64,000 bases of DNA from Mya arenaria (Eukaryota; Mollusca; Bivalvia; Myida; Myidae): NCBI RefSeq assembly GCF_026914265.1, contig NC_069130.1:15588366-15652365 (forward strand), in the 5' to 3' direction. Both the position numbers and the translations under genes were made by a program. Below, in pieces: positions 1-12,630 of the stretch. Within the stretch, counting starts at the first letter, position 1, and every line of letters starts with the position of its first letter. The notes under the pieces were generated by a model, which saw nothing but the letters and a program-made list of their open reading frames with translations, did not search any database and was not told the DNA's origin.

Positions 1-879
1 GCGTGTAGCTACAGGTATAAGTTCATGTACATGTCGTGTAGATACAGGTATAAGTTCACGTACATGACGTGTAGCTACAGGTATAAGTTCACGTACACGG
101 CGTGTAGCTACAGGTATAGGTTAACGTACACGGCATGTAGCTACAGGTATAGGTTCAAGTACACGGCGTGTAGCTACAGGTATAAGTTTACGTACACGGC
201 GTGTAGCTACATGTATAAGTTCACGTACACGTCGTGTAGCTATAGGTATAAGTACGCGTACACGACGTGAAGCTACAGGAATAAGTACACGTACGCGGCG
301 TGTAGCTACAGGTATAGGTTCACGTACATGGCGTGTAGCTACAGGTAAAATTTCACGTTGACGGCGTGTAGCTACATGTATACGTTCACGTTGACGACGT
401 GTAACTACAGGTATAAGAACACTTACACGGCGTGTAGCTACAGGTATAAGTTCACGTAAACGGCGTGTAGCTACAGGTATAAGTTCATGTACATGGCGTG
501 TAGCTTCAGGTATAAGTATACGTACAAGGCGTGTAGTTACAGGTATAAGTTTACGTACAAGGAGTGTAGCTACAGGTATAAGTTCACGTACAAGGCGTGT
601 AGCTACAGGTATAAGTTCACGTACACGGTGTGTAGCTACAGGTATAAGTTCACGTACACGACGTGTGACTAACGGTATAAGTTCACTTACACGGCGAGTA
701 GCTACAGGTATAAGTTCACGTACATCGCGTGTAAATACAGGTATAAGTTCATGTACATGGCGTGTAGCTACAGGTATAAGTTCACGTACACGGCGTGTAG
801 CTACAGGTATAAGTTCACGTACATGGCGTGTAGCTACAGGTATAAGTTCACGTACACGGCGTGTAGCTAAAGGTATAAG

Positions 880-2049
880 TTCACGTACACGGCGTGTGGC
901 TACAGGTATAAGTTCACGTACTTGGCGTGTAGATACAGGTATAAGTTCACGTACACGGCGTATGACTACAGGTATAAGTTCACGTACACGGCGTGTGACT
1001 ACCGGTATTAGTTCATGTGCCCGGCGTGTTGCTACAAATATAAGTTCACGTACACGGCGTGTAGCTATAGGTAATAGTTCACGTACACGGCGTGTAGCTA
1101 CAGGTATAAATAAGTTCACGTACACGTCGTGTAGCTATAGGTATTAGTTCACGTACACGGCGTGTAGCTACAAGTATAAGTTAACGTACACGTCGTGTAG
1201 CTATAGGTATTAGTTCACGTACACGGCGTGTAGCTACTGGTATAAGTTCACGTACACGGTGTGTAGCTACAAGTATAAGTTAACTTACACGTCGTGTAGC
1301 TATAGGAATTAGTTAACGTACAAGGGATGTAGCTACAGGTATAAGTATACGTACACGGCGTGTAGCTACAGGTATAAGTTCACGTATACGGCGTGTAGCT
1401 ACAGGTATGAGTTCAAGTACACGGCGTGTAGCTACAGGTATAAGTTCACGTATACGTCGTGTAGCTACAGGTTTCAGTTCACGTACACGGCATGTAACTA
1501 CAGGTATAAGTTCACGTACACGGCGTGTAGCTACAGGTATAAGTTCACGTACACGGCGTGTAGCTACAGGTATAAGTTCACGTACTTGGCGTGTAGATAC
1601 AGGTATAAGTTCACGTACACGGCGTGTGACTACAGGTATATGTTCACGTACACGGCGTGTGACTACCGGTATTAGTTCATGTACGCGGCGTGTTGCTACA
1701 AATATAAGTTCACGTACACGGCGTGTAGCTATAGGTAATAGTTCACGTACACGGCGTGTAGCTACAGGTATAAATAAGTTCACGTACACGTCGTGTAGCT
1801 ATAGGTATTAGTTCACGTACACGGCGTGTAGCTACAAGTATAAGTTAACGTACACGTCGTGTAGCTATAGGCATTAGTTCACGTACACGGCGTGTAGCTA
1901 CTGGTATAAGTTCACGTACACGGTGTGTAGCTACAAGTATAAGTTAACGTACACGTCGTGTAGCTATAGGAATTAGTTAACGTACAAGGGATGTAGCTAC
2001 AGGTATAAGTATACGTACACGGCGTGTAGCTACAGGTATAAGTTCACGT
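880..2049. repeat. Higher-order duplication (664 bp) inside the 33-bp array
   Basis: Variant units recur with a 664-bp offset: the CTTGGCGTGTAGATAC variant at 921 and 1,585, the 37-bp unit at 1,101 and 1,765, and CAAGGGATGT at 1,321 and 1,985. The block of about 880-1,385 therefore reappears as about 1,544-2,049. Recent segmental amplification of roughly twenty units explains this better than unit-by-unit homogenisation. Confidence 0.8.
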
Positions 2050-3089
2050 ACACGTCGTGTAGCTACAGGTATAAGTACGCGTACACGGCGTGTAGCTACA
2101 GGTATAAATACACGTACACGGCGTGTAGCTACAGGTATAAGTTCACGTACACGGCGTATAGCTACAGGTATAAGTTTACGTACACGGCGTGTAGCTGCAG
2201 GTATAAGTTCACGCATACGGCGTGTAGATACAGGTATAAGTTCACGTACGCGGCGTGTTGCTACAAGTTTAGAGTTCTCGTACATGGCGTGTAGCTACAG
2301 GTACAAATAAGTTCAAGTACACGGCGTGAAGCTACAGGTATTAGTTCACGTACACGACGTGGAGCTCCTGTTATTAGTTCACGCATACGGCGTGTAGATA
2401 CAGGTATAAGTTCACGTACGAGGCGTGTTGCTACAAGTTTAGAGTTCTCGTACATGGCGTGTAGCTACAGGTACAAATAAGTTCAAGTACACGGCGTGAA
2501 GCTACAAGTATAAGTTCACGTACGCATCGTGTTGCTACAGGTATATGTTCACGTACACGTCGTGTAGCTACAGGTATAAGTTCACGGACAAGGCATGTAG
2601 CTACCGGAATAAGTTCACGTACATGGCATGCAGCTATAGGTACAATTTCATGTCAACGCCATGTAGCTACAAGTATAATTTCACGTACACTGCGTGTAGT
2701 TACAGGTACAATTTCACGTACACGGCGTGAAGCTACTGTTATTAGTTCACGTACACGGCGTGTAGCTACAAGTATAAGTTCACATACGCGGCGTGTTGCT
2801 ACAGGTATATTTTCACGTACACGTCGTGTAGATACAGGTATAAGTTCATGTACACGGCTTGTAGCTACAGGTATAAGTTCACGTACACGTCGTGTGACTA
2901 CCGGTATAAGTTCACGTACACGGCGTGTTACTACCGGTATAAGTTCACGTACGCGGCCGGTGACTACCGGTATAAGTTCATGTACGCGGCATGTAGCTAC
3001 AGGTATAAGTACGCCTACACGGCGTGTAGCTACAGGTATAAGTACACGTACACGGCGTGTAGCTACATGTATATGTTCATGTACACGGC

Positions 3090-4330
3090 TTGTAGTTTCA
3101 GGTATAAGTTCACGTACATGGCGTGTAGCTACAGGTATAACATCACGTACACGGTGTGTAGCTAAAGGTATAAGTTCACGTACGCGGCGTGTTGCTACAG
3201 GTTTAGAGTTCTCGTACATGGCGTGTAGCTACAGGTATAAATAAGTTCACGTACACGGCGTGAAGCTACAGTTATTAGTTCACGTACACGGCGTGGAGAT
3301 ACTGTTATAAGTTCAGGTACACGGCGTGTAGCTACAAGTATAAGTTCACGTACGCGGCGTGTTGCTACATGTATAAGTTCACGCATACGGCGTGTAGATA
3401 CATGTATAAGTTCACGTACATTGCGTTTAGATACAGGTATAAGTTCACGTACATGGCGTGTAGCTACAGGTATAAGTTCATGTACACGGCGTGTAGCTAC
3501 GGATATAAGTTTACGTACACGGCGTGTAGCTACAGGTATAAGTTCACGTACACGACGTGTAGCTAAAGGTATATGTTCACGTACACGTCGTGTAGCTACA
3601 GGTATAGGTTCACGGACACGGCGTGTAGCTACAGGAATAAGTTCACGTACACGGCGTGTAGCTACAGGTATATGTTCACGTACACGGCGTGTAGCTTTAG
3701 GTATAAGTTCACGTACGCGGCGTGTTGCTACAGGTATATGTTCACGTACACAGCTTGTAGCTTCAGGTATAACTTCACGTACATGGCGTGTAGCTACAGG
3801 TATAACATCACGTACACGGTGTGTAGCTAAAGGTATAAGTTCACGTACGCGGCGTGTTGCTACAGGTTTAGAGTTCTCGTACATGGCGTGTAGCTACAGG
3901 TATAAATAAGTTCACGTACACGGCGTGAAGCTACAGTTATTAGTTCACGTACACGGCGTGGAGTTACTGTTATTAGTTCAGGTACACGGCGTGTAGCTAC
4001 AAGTATAAGTTCACGTACGCGGCGTGTTGCTACATGTATAAGTTCACGCATACGGCGTGTAGATACTTGTATAAGTTCACGTACATGGCGTGTAGATACA
4101 GGTATAAGTTCACGTACATGGCATGTAGCTACAGGTATAAGTTCATGTACACGGCGTGTAGCTACGGATATAAGTTTACGTACACGGTGTGTAGCTACAG
4201 GTATAAGTTCACGTACACGAGGTGTAGCTAAAGGTATATGTTCACGTACACGTCGTGTAGCTACAGGTATAGGTTCACGGACACGGCGTGTAGCTACAGG
4301 AATAAGTTCACGTACACGGCGTGTAGCTAC
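3090..4330. repeat. Second higher-order duplication (665 bp) inside the 33-bp array
   Basis: The block of about 3,090-3,665 recurs at about 3,755-4,330. Markers are GTTTAGAGTTCTCG at 3,201 and 3,866 and the variant GCTACGGATATAAG near 3,496 and 4,161. Older copies of the GTTTAGAGTTCTCG marker sit at 2,267 and 2,437. Confidence 0.8.
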
Positions 4331-4885
4331 AGGTATAAGTTTACGTACACATCGTGCAGCTACAGGTATAAGTACGCGTACACCGGCGTGTAGCTACAGG
4401 TATAAATATACGTACATGGCGTGTAGCTACAGGTATAATTTACGTACACGGCGTGTAGCTACAGGTATAAGTTTCACGTACACGGCGTGTAGCTACAGGT
4501 ATAGAGTTCACGTACACTCGTGCTACTACAGTTATAAGTACGCGTACACGGCGTGTAGCTACAGGAATAATACATGTACACGGCGTGTAGCTACAGGTAT
4601 AAGTTTACGTACACGGCGTGTAGCTACAGGTATAAGTTCAAGCATACGCGTGTAGATACATGTATAAGTTCACGTACATGGCGTGTAGATACAGTATAAG
4701 TTCACGTACACGGCGTGTAGCTACATGTATAAGTTCACGTACATGTCGTGTAGATACAGGTATAATTTCACGTTCATGGGCGTGTAGCTACAGGTATAAG
4801 TTCACGTACATGCATGCAGCTACTGGTATAAAGTTCACGTACCGGCGTGTAGCTACAGGTATAGGTTCACGTACACGGCATGCAG

Positions 4886-5281
4886 TTCTCTAAATGCCTT
4901 TCGTGAATTGCGAATATTTTCCGATGAACGCAACATCCTTGGATATGCTTTGATCGCAAATCATCGTATAACAATTTTCATGAACATGGAAAATTGTTTA
5001 TCTTGGTATTGTTTGTATCTTGTCAGCTTGCCCCGAAAAAAATGTATCAATATTTAAAAAGTGATATGTTAAATGCATTTCCATTCTCTAAATGCCTTTC
5101 GTGAATTGCGAATATTTTCCGATGAACGCAACATCCTTGGATATGCTTTGATCGCAAATCATCGTATAACAATTTTCATGAACATGGAAAATTGTTTATC
5201 TTGGTATTGTTTGTATCTTGTCAGCTTGCCCCGAAAAAAAATGTATCAATATTTAAAAAGTGATATGTTAAATGCATTTTT
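4886..5281. repeat. 198-bp direct tandem duplication next to the minisatellite
   Basis: TTCTCTAAATGCCTTTCGTG begins at 4,886 and again at 5,084, and the two copies stay essentially identical to GTTAAATGCATTT. They differ by one base in an A run (7 versus 8). The first copy is fused directly to the last minisatellite unit. A 93-codon open frame over the second copy has no recognisable features and is probably chance. Confidence 0.9.
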
Positions 5282-8200
5282 GTCTAACGTTTTTCATTTT
5301 ACGTTTAAAAGAGATTTCAAGAGCTTGACCTTTTCCCGCGTTTTTGTGACGTAGTTTGATAAACTGTTTACGGATACGGTCGGGTCGTTCTTTTTACAGA
5401 ATGGGCGCGAAATAATTAATTTAAGGTTTTCTTAAATGAAATTTGATTTTTTTAACTTTTTTTTCATGAGATGATGTATTATCGGTGTAAATATAAGTAA
5501 TGAATTGCGGGATTGATGTCATTATCGGGGTCATTAACTGTTGGACTGGTTAAAGTACGTAAGGTGTTCTTCTGACTTGTATTAACAGTTATACTATAAA
5601 CTTGAGACCGTTTAGTGAAACACTAAATAGGTTTTTAAGCCAATACAACGCCCTGTTAATCCACATTCTGCTAAAATAAAGTTTACCAAGTGTCAAACGT
5701 ACCACAGGAGGGTTTCTCTACTTCTAGTTCCAAATAAAACCGAATGTAGCTATAACTAAGTCCATCTTGTGTAAAGCAAACACCAAAAGAGCACTTTATT
5801 CAAAACCACAGAAGGCTTCCAGGGTCTGACAATCAGAGTCAAACAAACGCATGTAAAACACTAATTAAATATATTTAGTGCAACATGTACCACGTTTTGG
5901 CAAACATGAAGCTCATTTACAATAAAACAAAGTATATGTATAATAAAGTTTTTTTCACTGGCAAAGGAAACACGCGTTGGTATAAGCCATAGTAGGAGCA
6001 AAAACACCATGGAGTGCATTTATTAATCCTTATCAGTGTAACATATACTACATTTTGGTAACTTTAAACAGCATTCAGCGCCATGTGCTTACCTAATTAG
6101 GCATTAAGAAGTGCCAAACACACTTTGGCAACCATCAACCCATTTCGAGCCAAACGAATTCATGTGAAGCATATAGTGACATTGAAATGAAGATTTGCAG
6201 CTGTGTCACTTGATGCTGAACTCACTTGTGACTGTTCGTTACCATGACCCTTGAGTTTTTCTATATCATATTCATATATATATATTATATTATTCAAGTG
6301 TACCAAGTTTCAAGAGATTTAACACAACGTGCACATTTTTATCAACATTTAACATATTTTTGACACAACTTTCAACCAATTATTCCCGCTGATGGACTGT
6401 GACCTAAAACCGACTTTTTGAAGCCAAATGCTATACCACCGATAAAACGTATGACAACTCGACCGACCGACCTTCCAACATTTTCAAAATACCAAAAAAG
6501 GGAATAAATAAAATAAAATAAACCTATGATGTCTATCAATACCATGGAATATAAGCACTACTTTGGAATAATTAAGACGCCTTAAACAACCCACTGGTAG
6601 AATTAAACCCTAGATAGTTTAGTATAACTTGAGCTTTCTAGTTATAATGGAGGTTAATATTAATCTATGGACCCGTATTAAATCAGGAAAAACTCGCACA
6701 GTGATATCCTACAAGAACAACTTTTACGTAAATAAAGATAGTCAATATACCTAAACAAAATATTGTCTCAAAAGCAAAGATATGGGATTTCTGTCAAGTT
6801 TGAATATTATTGAAAGACGGTGATCAATCAATAACTAATGCAAACCGAGGTGTCAAATTGCTCCAGTTGAACGAATACAAAGATGAGTACATTTATATTC
6901 AAGTGCATTGTATTGTTTTCATTGTGCTCAAAAGCATGACTTGTCCAAAAGACAAAACAGAAAAAGAAAGCATGAGACATTCCATCTGAAAAGCAAATAA
7001 GGTGAAACAAGTACTATTTTAAACAATTGACAATTCACAGCGACCACAGAAAAATAAATTCGTATAATTTGTAGTACAGAACTATTACCGACTTGCAGTG
7101 TATCGCTATTAGTCAGGTAAGGATGGTGTCACAGACCAATAAATGAATCGGTTCTGCCATAATTACGTACCTGGTAGTTGATAAACTAACTTAACGATAT
7201 GCAAATGAGCGCTCTGTTATTTCCGATAACTAGGAATGCACTATAAAATCTGGTAAACAAGACACAAGTGATTACAACGTAGCATACTTTAAATCATTAA
7301 TGAAGAAAAAACAATTACAGCCATTTTATACGCATCCGCGTGCATATGTCAATGACTAGAGCCACACTAAGAGAAAGTTCTTAGACTTAAGCAGATCAAC
7401 AAATCCCGGTTTCCGCCAAAGGAATGGAGCTTAGAGCGAAGCGTTTCTTAAAATAGATGTCAGCACACTTCAGCTGAACTGTATCGTTATGAACTTAAAA
7501 TATAAATTCGAATCGATGTAACTTTAGTGTGCTCAGTATCAAACAAACACAAACCGCCGCTTAAAAGGAGTTATACACCTTAACGAGAGGAATAGTGTAA
7601 TGTATAACATGTTTTATAGTTTTGTTGCAAATGCGTTATAAGTTTGCATAATGTACTCTAAAATGCTTTCCCTAGCAAAGAAACATGTACAAAGCTTAAC
7701 ATGAAATAATAAACTTGATTATAATTAGACCGAAATACAAAAGAAATTGTAAATGTTTTGACCGTATGTTTTATCGATACGAGCTCTAAATCCGTAAGAC
7801 TTACAATTATGATGTATGCACATAGCCTGTCAAGAGTAGTATAAAAAATCTACTTTTGAGAGATGAGAGGTATTGATATGTATTATTAACATATTGATCT
7901 GTAGATTGAAGGCTTGTTTTGCAGAAGTCTACGTGGTAGTTTTCATATTTACGGAAAGCATGACTATGTTTGGATCATAAGAGAAACTTGGAGTGCTTTT
8001 TTATCGAATGTTTTTCTGCCCATTTTGTATTCGTTGTGTTGCTATAATTCACACTTTGGGACCGTTAGTAGATACTGAGGTTAATGTTGTTCGTAAACAA
8101 AGAAGAAAACCTCTAGGTAAGTGTATAAACGATTCGTATAGAGAAAAAAGTTCCGTTTAGATTCTAGGTGCAACATCTTGAATGTTTTAATGATGTGTTG

Positions 8201-10939
8201 CGTTAAGGAGTTAAAGGGACTGGTTCACGTAAAATAGGATCAGAAGTACAATGTTTTATTGCGTCTGAAATGGCAAATTTAATTACCAGTAACAATTACA
8301 AAATGTTATAAAAAGTTCAATGAATATATTTTTTTTAAATCATTTTAAAATGGAACAGAAAATTATCCTGTTGAAATTTGAATGGAATTCAATTCTGTTT
8401 AAATAAGTGTCAACCAGTAGGTGATTTGTGCTTGTTCATAAAAGTAAGTAAAATAACTAAATTTTGACAAAGTTTTAATATATTGTTGCCAATTTGAATT
8501 GGTACAGCCGCCTACATATTACTTGATAAATACATATTCATTACCGTAGTCTAGCTTTATATTGACATTTTACTTCCGCCCACAACGATCCAGATAATGC
8601 AGAAGGAATCACGTGCAATATTGGAAGTATTGCAATATTAAAAGAAAGTGGTATCGACCTAGCCGCTCGCGGCAGAGTAAGTTGCATTTTAAGCTAAAAT
8701 TGTTACAAATAGTGCAGACACATTATATATATTGAAAATTCAATAAATATAACGATAAAAAGGGCATTAAACGTTAGTTCTGAGGGATATGAGGACGAAA
8801 GGTTTATTTTGTACCCGAATGATATTTTTGCAGAAGGCTGTTTACGTGCAACTTTCAGTTTAGCCAAGCGATTATGTATTCAAATCGATTCAATCATGCA
8901 TCCGATTAAAACCGTCGATCTACCAGAACAATGTCGTAATGACAAGTTTTTGCCGAGTGATTGAAATGAATGTACGATGAATGTAACAAATTCATACGTA
9001 CATCTGTCACTGTGTAAAAGATGCATCTTCGAAATTAAACACAGTTTGGATTTCTTTTATCTACGAGATATTTTCATCTTTTTTACTAATTAAATGGAGC
9101 CATGTATTTACATTAATTAGCCTATTTTTCAGTAATTTATAATCAAAAGGTTTGGCTGAAATACACTGAATTTCAACTACAATTGCCTTAATTTTCCGGT
9201 GATATGTGCAATGTTAAACTATTTGCATTCAACAAAAACTTTAATATCATCAGACCGTTGAATTTCTAATGTATTTTGAACTGGAATAGCTGTGATAACC
9301 TTATGATTTATTCAATCTGTCTAAACAATAATGTCCGCCCAAATCTTCATGAGTTGAGAAAGTTTAAAAGGCCAAAGAATAAAAAAACAAATACAGCTAA
9401 TAAAAATCTGTTTACATGTTCAATTTTGTCCCGTCACGTATACTTTAAAAGTTTGTAGAGCATGTATGGATTATTGCTGTATTGCATTGTAATAAACATG
9501 CTCTACCATTCACTCAGTTAATGGCTTTATGCAACTGAGTAGAGATATACCTGACATGGAATATTTTCAAGAGTTATAATAGTGTCCACAAGTTAAATCA
9601 TTCCTTTGCAGAGATTTTCCTAGACAACTGTCGTTTTTCATTGTGAAAAAGATGCAAACTGATGACCTGTGCTTTTCATCTATTTCTGGATTTGGAATAT
9701 TCCTATCGTGTATGTAAAAAACATGTATGTTTGCCCTTCAATGTGCCGGTAAACTTTTGCAATAGCCCTAATACTTTAGGGAATGAAACCAAAATGTATA
9801 ATATATAAAATAAAAAATACTTTAAATAAAAAGTAATCTGTATTTATTTATATATAAAGAATACTGAAGCATAGAATTAAGAAGAACAATTGTTATTGAA
9901 ATTATTAATTTCATTCAGCATATTGTTGTATTCCTCGGTTAATACTAGTTCATGAATCTTCTACACAGGTATGACATGAACACACCGGCAAAATCTAAAA
10001 CGAGATATATAGCAGTGACATATAGTATAATATTAACTTGGAACTTGGAGTTTATGAGTGCTAAACATGAATTTTAACAGCTCGAAATAAGTTTGATCGG
10101 CAGTAAATTTCCACCATGTAGCCTTTTGTTTTTCCATAAACTATAATTGCACAGTACCCGCATTCAGAATTATTAATAACCAGATTAAATTTAAATAAAG
10201 TCTTTATTACCTCATGTTAAATGGAGTAAAATCAAACCAGTCGTATACATAGTATAAGACATTCTCTGAATTGAAATGCCACAAAAGGATATATTTGCTA
10301 TTGATTAAAGTGCAAAATATTGTTTGACTTTTATGTTCATCGAATACAAATATCCTTATTTGGCAATCAATAATGAGCTTTTTATATTTTGAACAAATAA
10401 TCTTTCAAACTTCATATAAGACACCATTGCACGCAAAGAGCACAATATTAAAAGCAATTTGAGATATAATAGACGATCTCTTTTCAATTGATAAGCAAAG
10501 TAAATACTTTAGATCATATATCGTTTTTGTTCTCTCTCTCATACCAGATGTCAATCGTCTGTGTCTTTACATTGTTAGGTGCATGATTTATTTCGTAAGA
10601 TTAATTGCCGGAGTAGCTAAATGCCAATATACCAATATTTTAGTGCTTAAACACCAGGCTAAGATATCACAAAATACTTGATAGTGAGATTGAGAATTGA
10701 TTTGAGTATTTTCGTGATATTAAGTTCCGGTTTTGGAAAGTTAAAAGGAAATGAAAATTCTATTCGTTTCTCCCTGCAAATATTTATCCAATCTGCTGTA
10801 AATGAATTTGTCATGGCCTACTAAGGTCTTACCTATTACTTATGTGTTTGTTACAGAACGATAAATCAAAACTTGCAATAACCTAGGTCAACAAAACACG
10901 TTTATTTAGCATTTGGGCAGCTCACACACTATTCATACA
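5282..10939. other. AT-rich non-coding interval
   Basis: No convincing coding exon was seen in this stretch of about 5.6 kb. It holds simple AT runs (near 6,275), a GACCGACCGACC tract near 6,460, a small hairpin (GTAGAGCATGT at 9,455 against ACATGCTCTAC near 9,497), and a TTAAAGGGACTGGTTCAC motif near 8,209. The same first 12 bases begin a repeat inside the palindrome arms near 50,678. Short open frames here (for example 6,828-7,010 and 9,276-9,458) have AT-driven composition and no domain signal. Confidence 0.6.
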
Positions 10940-10964
10940 ATGGATTATAAAGAAGAAAAAAATG
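10940..10964 (+). CDS. Putative first coding exon of the NACHT gene
   Basis: ATG at 10,940 opens an 8-codon stretch (MDYKEEKN) ending in AATG followed by GTATGT, a good 5' splice site. It leaves one base (G), which joins in frame to an acceptor TCATTTCAG ending at 11,230, giving Asp-Leu-Arg-Val. Phase agreement and the strong donor support it. The alternative is translation from ATG 11,005 through the 266-bp putative intron, which happens to be open and codes a hydrophobic stretch. Confidence 0.45.
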
Positions 10965-11004
10965 GTATGTTAAACTTGATTACAACTAATGAATATTTTA
11001 ATAT

Positions 11005-12630
11005 ATGATCGTTGAATATTTATATATATTTATATTATTAACTTCGTTATTTAACAACCAACCCAATATTTATGATACTACTCATTTAACTATAATGCCT
11101 GATAAATATAATAAACTTGATTCATATTTCAATTGGACACAATATGCATACCACCTGCTTTGTTATGCATTAATACTTGTCTATTCATTGTTTAACGTTT
11201 GGCTATATTTATATAATGATCTCATTTCAGATTTGCGTGTTCGTTTAGCCAATTCGTATATGGAATCTGAGGATTTTTCAATGGAAGACAATCCAACACA
11301 CTTTGACGAGCTCTATATGTCTCCACGAATTGTTGAACATCATATTTTAAACCGCGGAAATACAAACGTACATGAAAACATCGATGAAGAAATCAATTCA
11401 GTAAAAAGCTATAAGGCAATCTTCTATAAAGGAGACAGTTTGGCTAGCACTGTTTACTTGGTCGGAAGTTCAGGAACAGGGAAGACAATTTTTTCCAGAA
11501 AATGCGTTTTGGAATGGAGTTACCATCATTTAAAGATCCATGACGATGTTCAATCAACACCAAAAATGAATGATTTGTTTACGGATAGAGATTTTTTTGG
11601 TGGAATTGACTTCTTATTCCATATACGGCTACGGGACGGAAATAATGTTTGTTCGCTCACAGATATGATCAAGGACCAATTGATTAGCAGAATATATGAT
11701 AAAGAGGATATTGAAAAAGAATATAAGCTTATTTTAAAAGTTTTGGATGAGAATGCATGTCTGATTGTTGCAGAAAATCTACATGAATGGGCACATACGC
11801 CAGAGGCATCATGTGCCTGTACACACTTGGAAAAGGCTGATACTCCGTCTTTTACATATGCAAAGAAAGCATGCATTATGTTGACCACTCGGCATTGGCG
11901 CTTCCATTCTATCAGATCAGCCGAATTAAGAGCAAATACGTATTTTGAAATTGAAGGAATACTTGATCGAAAAGGTTTTGTAAAGAAAGCGATTTTGGCG
12001 AAAAACGGACACGAAACATACGTGGACACATTTTTTACACATTTTGCTGATAGGAAGTTCGCAAAAATGTTGTCCGTCCCATTTTTTTCGATGCAGCTGG
12101 TAGACCTATATTTAGAACTAGACACACCAAAAACCGCTCTTTGCGACATATGTTCAAGCATTGTCAAAATGCGTCTTAAGAAAATACCGACATATCACCA
12201 AAAGGCACCTCAAACAGACCCGGTACACAAAAGGAGAAAACTGAGTGTAAAACACGATGAGGTTGTTGAAGCTTTATCAGAACTGGCAATTCGAACGATT
12301 GTTTCGCGTGAATCGAGTTTGAACAGGGAGTTTAGTCAGGACCTTGTAGATGAAATGTTGACAGTGTCAGAAAAGACTATAGCTCTCAAATCTGGAATCT
12401 TACAGCAGCAACATTTGAATGCCAAACAGTCGGTCATGAAAGTTTCCTTTTGTCACAAGTCGATTCAAGACTTTTTAGCCGCAAAGTTTCTGGTAAATCA
12501 TGATGACGCATTTGAAACACTCATCAAATCTTGCAAGGAACAAAACAATTATCTTACATGTATAAGAATAAAGCAAGTTCTTATTTTTACATTTGGTTTG
12601 AAACCGAGGCTTGGCGAAGAGAGTGGATAG
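11005..12630 (+). pseudogene. NACHT-domain (NLR-like) protein, N-terminal part, frameshifted at its end
   Basis: An open frame of 541 codons encodes a STAND-type NTPase. A P-loop GSSGTGKT lies at residues 154-161. The Walker B region (about 252-262) reads CLIVAENLHEW, where NACHT proteins usually have an Asp pair (LDGLDEW-like). Next comes a sensor LTTRHW near 292-297, then the winged-helix signature FCHKSIQDFLAA near 480-491, typical of NACHT proteins. Such proteins act as cytosolic nucleotide-switch receptors or scaffolds in immunity; the ligand here is unknown. If the 10,940 exon is used, coding resumes at 11,231 and the hydrophobic N-terminus is intronic. The frame ends at TAG 12,628, just after GEE, because of an extra AG near 12,620-12,623. 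The expected continuation (WIDDVF) lies in the frame two bases away. It could be a recent pseudogene, a broken allele or a sequence error. Confidence 0.85.

Larger units (their letters stand above)
1..4885. repeat. 33-bp minisatellite array (left edge of window)
   Basis: A tandem array with a 33-bp unit built around GTGTAGCTACAGGTATAAG and TTCACGTACACGGC fills the first 4.9 kb and is cut by the window edge. For example GTAGCTACAG recurs at 71 and 104. Units differ mainly at a few CpG-rich positions. Some are 37 bp (GTATAAATAAG variants near 1,101, 1,765, 2,305 and 3,235), which shifts phase. From about 4,380 the units become irregular, with 1-2 base losses, as often seen at array edges. Because 33 is a multiple of three, long open frames appear on both strands with an 11-residue period; these are read here as a by-product of the period, not as genes. 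Confidence 0.95.

Noticed and set aside
121..1125. 334-codon minus-strand open frame in the 33-bp array (and similar long frames up to 4,893)
   Set aside because: The repeat length is a multiple of three, so frames stay open on both strands at once. There is no start context, domain or codon preference; treated as a repeat artefact.
1..4885. CRISPR-like appearance of regular repeats
   Set aside because: Units are contiguous with no unique spacers, and the surrounding genes are animal, spliced genes.
11550..12167. 205-codon minus-strand frame
   Set aside because: It is the antisense shadow of the NACHT coding frame and shows no domain of its own.
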